NCBI GenBank assembly: GCA_900557185.1
Contig: USRP01000030.1
Span: forward strand, 1-10,471
Length of the DNA: 10,471 bases
Origin: an uncultured Mycoplasmatota bacterium
GTDB lineage: Bacteria > Bacillota_I > Bacilli_A > RF39 > UBA660
Direction: 5' to 3'
Shown in pieces: positions 7,270 to 10,471 of the stretch. Numbering within the stretch: position 1 is the stretch's first letter; each line of letters begins with the position of its first letter. Both the position numbers and the translations under genes were made by a program. The notes beneath the pieces are model-generated. The model was not told where the DNA came from. It worked only from the letters and a program-made list of their open reading frames with translations, and made no database searches.

Positions 7270-7479
7270 TTATTTAGAAAGTTCACCTGTTAATACTTGA
7301 AGTAGCTCTTGTTTTAAGTTCTCATTACCATGTTGCCATACAATTTCAAAAAAGACACCTAATCCTGGCAATGTAATCTCATCTTTTTCCTGAATAGAAG
7401 ATTCAATTGATTCACGAATCTCTTGTTCATTTGTGTTTTCAAAGTTTTTGTGAATACTTTTTCTAATATCAATATTCAT
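7270..7479 (-). CDS. sspI: Small acid-soluble spore protein, SspI family
   Basis: This 69-residue protein matches the minor SASP SspI, a spore-core protein of about 70 residues known from Bacillus. The N-terminus MNIDIRKSIHKNF resembles the family start (M-N/D-x-x-I-R-x-x-I). The hallmark LPGLGV-x-FE-x-[VI]-W occurs at residues 37-48, followed by the amphipathic tail (ENLKQELLQVL). The start is the ATG at 7479-7477, preceded by AAAGGAA (7493-7487). Longer in-frame starts run through the promoter and match nothing in the family. A GTATA-N17-CATAATA promoter just upstream fits forespore sigma-G control. The gene is divergent from lemA and points toward the sulfotransferase. Its presence implies the host forms endospores. 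The call rests on motif recognition, with no homology search. Confidence 0.88.
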   Translation of the reverse strand: MNIDIRKSIHKNFENTNEQEIRESIESSIQEKDEITLPGLGVFFEIVWQHGNENLKQELLQVLTGELSK

Positions 7480-7499
7480 ATAATCATTCCTTTCAACTA

Positions 7500-7528
7500 T
7501 ATTATGAGTGGCATGTGAAAAAATATAC
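7500..7528 (-). promoter_or_regulatory. Sigma-G-like promoter of sspI
   Basis: On the - strand GTATA (7528-7524) is separated by 17 bp from CATAATA (7506-7500). Both elements and the spacing fit the Bacillus sigma-G consensus ([GYATR], 17-18 bp, CATnhTA, as I recall it). A start about 7 nt downstream would be near 7493, giving a very short leader with the ribosome site near its 5' end. Confidence 0.65.
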
Positions 7529-7547
7529 AAAATATATTTCTTTCTGC

Positions 7548-7576
7548 TTTCCAATTATCATAAACTATGATATACT
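7548..7576 (+). promoter_or_regulatory. lemA promoter with extended -10
   Basis: TTTCCA (7548-7553) lies 17 bp upstream of TATACT (7571-7576), and TG at 7568-7569 makes an extended -10. It is divergent from, and does not overlap, the sspI promoter. Transcription would start near 7583, a few bases before the GGAGGT ribosome site. Confidence 0.65.
7556..7572. promoter_or_regulatory. Operator-like palindrome over the lemA promoter
   Basis: TATCATA-AAC-TATGATA is a perfect 7-3-7 inverted repeat. It covers part of the spacer and the TGATA of the extended -10, so a bound protein would block RNA polymerase. The transcript starts downstream, so it cannot act as an RNA hairpin from this promoter. The regulator is unknown and chance is possible in AT-rich DNA. 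Confidence 0.4.
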
Positions 7577-7599
7577 GAAGACAAGATATGGAGGTAATT

Positions 7600-8163
7600 A
7601 TGAGTACAGGACTAATTATTTTAATTGTAGTGATCGTACTTGTTGTATTATTAATTGCTTTTGTTGCAAAAACATATAATACACTTGTATCACTCAAAAA
7701 TCGTGTGCAAGATCAATGGGCACAAGTAGATGTCGTATTAAAGAGAAGGGCAGATTTAATTCCAAACTTAGTAGAAACAGTAAAAGGATATGCAACACAT
7801 GAAAATGAAACATTAGAAGCTGTTATTGCAGCTAGAAATGATGCTGTATCAGCAACTGATGCACATGCTGAAATGGAAGCCAATAATGTGTTAACAGAAG
7901 CATTAGGTCGTCTATTTGCTGTTGCTGAAGCTTATCCAGACTTAAAAGCAAATACAAACTTCTTAGAACTACAAAGAACATTACAAGAAACAGAAGATAA
8001 AATTACTTATGCAAGACAATTTTATAATGATACGGTAATGTCATTCAATAACAAAATTGAAATGTTCCCATCTAATATCATTGCATCAATGTTCCACTTT
8101 AAACAAGCAGAATTCTTTGAAGCAAATGAAAAAGATAAAGAAGTACCAAATGTAAAATTCTAG
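7600..8163 (+). CDS. lemA: LemA family membrane protein
   Basis: This 187-residue LemA-family protein has one N-terminal membrane segment (about residues 4-24) and a cytoplasmic or extracytoplasmic four-helix domain. The family signature is plain: YNTLVSLKNRVQDQWAQVDVVLKRRADLIPNLVETVKGYATHE, seen as KN-x-V-x-x-x-W-A-Q-V-D at about 36-46 and RRADLIPNLV at about 50-59. The C-terminal part carries the usual E-x-x-L-Q-R-T-L-Q-E-T-E-D-K-I-x-YARQFYND block and FPSNIIA. Length and domain content are normal. Function of the family is unsettled. The ATG at 7600 is preceded by GGAGGT (7590-7595); the in-frame ATG at 7588 overlaps that site and is rejected. It heads a two-gene unit with a DUF2207-type protein, a pairing common for lemA in Firmicutes. 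Confidence 0.95.
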   Translation: MSTGLIILIVVIVLVVLLIAFVAKTYNTLVSLKNRVQDQWAQVDVVLKRRADLIPNLVETVKGYATHENETLEAVIAARNDAVSATDAHAEMEANNVLTEALGRLFAVAEAYPDLKANTNFLELQRTLQETEDKITYARQFYNDTVMSFNNKIEMFPSNIIASMFHFKQAEFFEANEKDKEVPNVKF

Positions 8164-8187
8164 ACTTACCAAATGTAAGTCTTTTTT
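8162..8187 (+). terminator. Intercistronic terminator-like hairpin after lemA
   Basis: AGACTTAC (8162-8169) and GTAAGTCT (8175-8182) form a perfect 8-bp stem with a 5-nt loop, followed by T at 8182-8187. The TAG stop (8161-8163) overlaps the left arm. No promoter is visible between it and the next gene 43 bp on, so it probably reduces rather than abolishes downstream transcription. Confidence 0.7.
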
Positions 8188-8205
8188 AAAAGTAGGAGTG
8201 TCAAT

Positions 8206-10275
8206 ATGAAAAAAATAAGAACAATCATATATATATTGTTATTTACTTGCTGTTTATTCTTTGGAGAAGTAGAGAACTATCAGGCAAGTGAAACACCAAT
8301 CATCGATCATTTTTATTCTGATATGACAGTACTAGAAAACGGTGATTTAAAAGTAAAAGAACTGATTATATTAAACGGAGAATATAATGGTTTTGAAAGA
8401 ATTATCAATTATAAAAATGAATATGCTAAAACTTTTGATGGAACAGAAACTTCCTTTGAAGGAAGTGATATTTACAATGGAGATCAGATGATTCTCTCCA
8501 AAATAGCCGAAGTAAAAATTCCAAAAGAATATGACTTTTCACTCATAAAACAACCAGGTAAATCATTTCAAAAAGTAAATTCTGCTTCTAATGGTTCTAA
8601 AAGAAAATACGTAGAAACAACCACAAGCAATGGTGCAACTTATCGTATGTATAATGAAAATAATGGTGGAGCTTTAGGATTTTATTTAGAATATACCGTA
8701 AAAAATGTTGCCATTCGTCATACAGATATTGCTGAAGTTGGTTGGAATCTTATGGGAAATGAACTATCTAATCGTATCAGTAATTATGAGGCATATATTC
8801 ATATTCCAAATAATCAGACAGAATTAAGAGCATGGGCTCATGGTCCACTAAATGGTAATATTGAATTAGTTGATAAAACAACTGTAAAAATTTCCGTATC
8901 CGATATTTATCCAAATACAGCTTTTGATACACGTTTTGTATTTGATTTAAACGTTATTTCAAATAGTACCAAAACAACCAATATCGCAGCTCTACCAATG
9001 ATTTTAAACGTCGAAGAAAAAAGAGCTGACGAAGCAAATAAAATGCGTGAACACTTCATCGATGGTCAAATCCAAATCGTTAAAATAGCTTTAGATAAAG
9101 TAGAATCTAGTTTAAGACCAAGTGATTTAAAAGAAGCTGAAAAACAATTAAATATTCTAGCAAGTTATACAAAAGAAGGAGAATATCCTGCACTAGAACA
9201 ACAATATCAGAACATTGTCGAAAAAGTGGAAGCAAGAATGACAACTTTAAAATATATCTTTGGTAGTCTTTCTATTTTATACGGAATTGGTATGGCGGTT
9301 CTTATTTATCATATCTATTTAAAATACGATAAAGAATTAAAGGTAAACCACATAGAATACTTTAGAGATATCCCAAATAATTACGGACCAGCCTGTGTTG
9401 ATTATTTATTCAAACGTAAAATTGATAGTCATTCTTTTTCCGCAACACTACTAAATTTAATTTCAGATAAAATAATCAGCTATGAGAAAATAGATAAAAA
9501 GAATTATAAACTTACTTATCATGCCAATGTCAGAACATTATTTGCTGAAGAAGATAAACTAATCGTCTGGATTTTTAACGGTAGAGAAGATGGAAAAGAA
9601 ACCACTTTAGAAGCATTTAAAAAACAAGCTAAAACTTATTCAACATTCTTAAGTGATTATGAATTCTTTAAAAAGTATGCATTAGACCATGCTAGAAGTT
9701 TAAACTTTTATGAAGAACAAAAATTAAAAGGAATGCCACTTCTTGCCTCATTACTAGGTATCATACTTGGTATGTTATGTATTTATTTTGAAGTAGGATT
9801 CTTATTTATCATCTATTTCATCATCGCAATTGCAAGTCTTATCTATTTTGTTTCTATTCAAAAGAAAACAAAATTTGGAAGAGAAGAATATGAAAAGTGG
9901 AATGCTTTAAAAAGATTTTTAAAAGACTTTGGAAAATTCGACAACAAAGATTTACCAGATATGATTCTATGGCAAAAATTTTTAGTCTATGCCTATGTAT
10001 TTGGCTGTGCTGATGAATTAGAAAAAACAATGAAAATTAAAATCGCTGAAATGGGAGATGTTCCAATGGCTGGATACTATTATGACCCTACATTTACAGA
10101 TATGTTAATATTTAGTCATGTAATGAATCGTACAATCAATCATTCATTTAACACTGCATATAGTGCTAGATCTGCAGCCAGCAGTGGAAACTATTCATCA
10201 GGTGGAGGATTCGGAGGAGGATTCTCATCTGGTGGTGGTAGCTTCGGTGGAGGCGGTGGAGGCGGAAGCTTCTAA
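8206..10275 (+). CDS. DUF2207 domain membrane protein with Gly/Ser-rich tail
   Basis: This 689-residue membrane protein resembles DUF2207/YciQ-type proteins. A signal peptide (about residues 1-28, MKKIR then a hydrophobic stretch) leads to an extracytoplasmic DUF2207 domain. That domain has the typical I-x-x-F-Y-S-D-M-x-V-L-E-N-G-D-L-x-V opening near residues 34-50 and W-N-L-M-G-x-E in the middle. A membrane segment lies at about 350-370, a soluble domain at about 375-505, and two adjacent membrane segments at about 512-530 and 532-550. The C-terminus (about 659-689) is almost only Gly, Ser and Phe, ending in GGGSF, a common tail in this family. The ATG at 8206 follows AGGAGTG (8194-8200) with a 5-nt gap. 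Pairing with lemA is recurrent in bacteria and suggests a joint envelope role, but the molecular function is unknown. Expression probably depends on read-through from lemA. Confidence 0.93.
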   Translation: MKKIRTIIYILLFTCCLFFGEVENYQASETPIIDHFYSDMTVLENGDLKVKELIILNGEYNGFERIINYKNEYAKTFDGTETSFEGSDIYNGDQMILSKIAEVKIPKEYDFSLIKQPGKSFQKVNSASNGSKRKYVETTTSNGATYRMYNENNGGALGFYLEYTVKNVAIRHTDIAEVGWNLMGNELSNRISNYEAYIHIPNNQTELRAWAHGPLNGNIELVDKTTVKISVSDIYPNTAFDTRFVFDLNVISNSTKTTNIAALPMILNVEEKRADEANKMREHFIDGQIQIVKIALDKVESSLRPSDLKEAEKQLNILASYTKEGEYPALEQQYQNIVEKVEARMTTLKYIFGSLSILYGIGMAVLIYHIYLKYDKELKVNHIEYFRDIPNNYGPACVDYLFKRKIDSHSFSATLLNLISDKIISYEKIDKKNYKLTYHANVRTLFAEEDKLIVWIFNGREDGKETTLEAFKKQAKTYSTFLSDYEFFKKYALDHARSLNFYEEQKLKGMPLLASLLGIILGMLCIYFEVGFLFIIYFIIAIASLIYFVSIQKKTKFGREEYEKWNALKRFLKDFGKFDNKDLPDMILWQKFLVYAYVFGCADELEKTMKIKIAEMGDVPMAGYYYDPTFTDMLIFSHVMNRTINHSFNTAYSARSAASSGNYSSGGGFGGGFSSGGGSFGGGGGGGSF

Positions 10276-10279
10276 CGAG

Positions 10280-10303
10280 AGATGTCAAACATGACATCTT
10301 TTT
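10280..10303 (+). terminator. Terminator after the DUF2207 gene
   Basis: AGATGTCA (10280-10287) and TGACATCT (10292-10299) form a perfect 8-bp stem with loop AACA, followed by T at 10299-10303. It lies just downstream of the TAA stop (10273-10275). The next -35 box begins two bases after the T-tract. Confidence 0.85.
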
Positions 10304-10304
10304 A

Positions 10305-10333
10305 TTTACAATATTCTATTATTATCATATAAT
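10305..10333 (+). promoter_or_regulatory. Promoter of the short attenuator-like RNA
   Basis: TTTACA (10305-10310) and TATAAT (10328-10333) are separated by exactly 17 bp, the most canonical vegetative promoter in the window. Transcription would start near 10340, right at the first stem arm (10341). Confidence 0.75.
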
Positions 10334-10339
10334 GAAAGA

Positions 10340-10401
10340 GGGATACTTACTAAGTGTCCGTTTATAATTGGCACACTTAGCGTATGCTAGGTGTTTTTTT
10401 T
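10340..10401 (+). ncRNA. Short RNA or leader with competing hairpins and terminator
   Basis: Downstream of the 10305-10333 promoter four arms can pair alternately. Arm 1 GGATACTT (10341-10348) pairs with arm 2 AAGTGTCC (10352-10359), 8 bp with one G-U. Arm 2 shifted by two bases, CTAAGTGT (10350-10357), pairs perfectly with arm 3 ACACTTAG (10373-10380). Arm 3 shifted by one base, CACTTAGC (10374-10381), pairs with arm 4 GCTAGGTG (10386-10393), 8 bp with one G-U, followed by eight T residues (10394-10401). So 1:2 plus 3:4 gives a terminator, and 2:3 an antiterminator. The RNA of about 62 nt matches no riboswitch class I can recall. It may be an attenuated leader for the gene at 10460, a stand-alone small RNA, or just a strong terminator with chance complementarity. 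Confidence 0.6.
10374..10401 (+). terminator. Strong intrinsic terminator of the short RNA
   Basis: CACTTAGC and GCTAGGTG form an 8-bp stem closed by G-C next to loop GTAT, and it is followed by an uninterrupted T8 tract (10394-10401). Its left arm is also able to pair with 10350-10357. Confidence 0.85.
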
Positions 10402-10422
10402 GTGGTATGAGAAATGAAAATG

Positions 10423-10431
10423 TGTTAAAAT
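10423..10431 (+). promoter_or_regulatory. Possible extended -10 promoter of the 10460 gene
   Basis: TGTTAAAAT has the TGn extension and a 5/6 match to TATAAT (10426-10431); no convincing -35 is present. Start would be near 10438, just before AGGAG (10441-10445). If real, the downstream gene would not rely only on read-through from the 10305 promoter. Confidence 0.4.
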
Positions 10432-10459
10432 GTAAACAGTAGGAGACTAGGTGATAGAT

Positions 10460-10471
10460 ATGAGAAATAAA
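10460..10471 (+). CDS. First codons of a downstream gene (partial)
   Basis: The ATG at 10460 is preceded by AGGTGA (10449-10454) at a 5-nt gap, and by AGGAG (10441-10445) further up. Only MRNK can be read before the window ends. The basic start would fit a signal peptide or any cytosolic protein; nothing more can be said. Confidence 0.5.

Noticed and set aside
7480..7554. N-terminal extension of the spore protein to 94 residues
   Set aside because: The extension runs through the sigma-G-like promoter and the ribosome site and does not resemble the SspI family, which starts at the MNIDIR position.
10180..10274. Gly/Ser-rich codon repeat at the end of the DUF2207 gene as a possible repeat-expansion artefact
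   Set aside because: Such tails are usual in DUF2207-type proteins, and the codons vary (GGA, GGT, GGC), so it looks like a normal coding sequence.
10332..10367. Small reading frame ATG...TAA encoding MKEGYLLSVRL inside the attenuator-like RNA, which could be a leader peptide
   Set aside because: The ATG lies in the -10 box, upstream of the predicted start near 10340, and has no ribosome site. It would matter only if transcription starts further upstream.
10363..10368. TATAAT as a second promoter inside the short RNA
   Set aside because: There is no -35-like hexamer or TG extension at the right distance, and it lies in the loop of the 2:3 hairpin.

Overview
The window is AT-rich DNA (about one third GC by eye) from a low-GC Gram-positive bacterium. 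It is probably an anaerobic, spore-forming Firmicute. Anaerobic energy metabolism is indicated by a pyruvate:ferredoxin oxidoreductase, and sporulation by a small SspI-type acid-soluble spore protein with a sigma-G-like promoter. Strong AAGGAGG-type ribosome sites and recurrent TGnTATAAT extended -10 promoters fit this. A gut lineage such as Erysipelotrichia is a plausible guess, but the sequence alone does not settle the taxon.

Layout. Positions 1-48 hold the last codons of a + strand gene, followed by a terminator. Positions 167-3574 encode a complete pyruvate:ferredoxin oxidoreductase (nifJ type). Two + strand genes of unknown function follow, at 3644-4549 (no signal sequence) and 4601-5542 (membrane-anchored, apparently extracellular). 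Each has its own promoter. Both carry degenerate helical repeats and share a G-[IL]-Q-D-A-R motif. A bidirectional terminator at 5542-5571 separates them from two - strand genes: a membrane-anchored aryl-sulfate sulfotransferase (5570-7207) and the sspI-type spore protein (7270-7479). Divergent from sspI is a + strand pair, lemA (7600-8163) and a DUF2207-type membrane protein with a Gly/Ser-rich tail (8206-10275). A terminator-like hairpin lies between these two. The window ends with a promoter-driven short RNA (about 10340-10401) whose arms can form competing hairpins as in an attenuator, then the first four codons of another gene (10460-10471).

How the genes relate. The window is mostly a series of single-gene transcription units, with lemA-DUF2207 the only clear operon-like pair. 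Intergenic regions are compact: in two cases the T-tract or right arm of the upstream terminator also serves as the -35 region of the next promoter. The places most worth a second look are the 10305-10401 attenuator-like RNA, the shared repeat module of the two unknown genes, the internal terminator between lemA and its partner, and the palindrome over the lemA promoter. No CRISPR array, tRNA, rRNA, transposase or prophage gene is visible.
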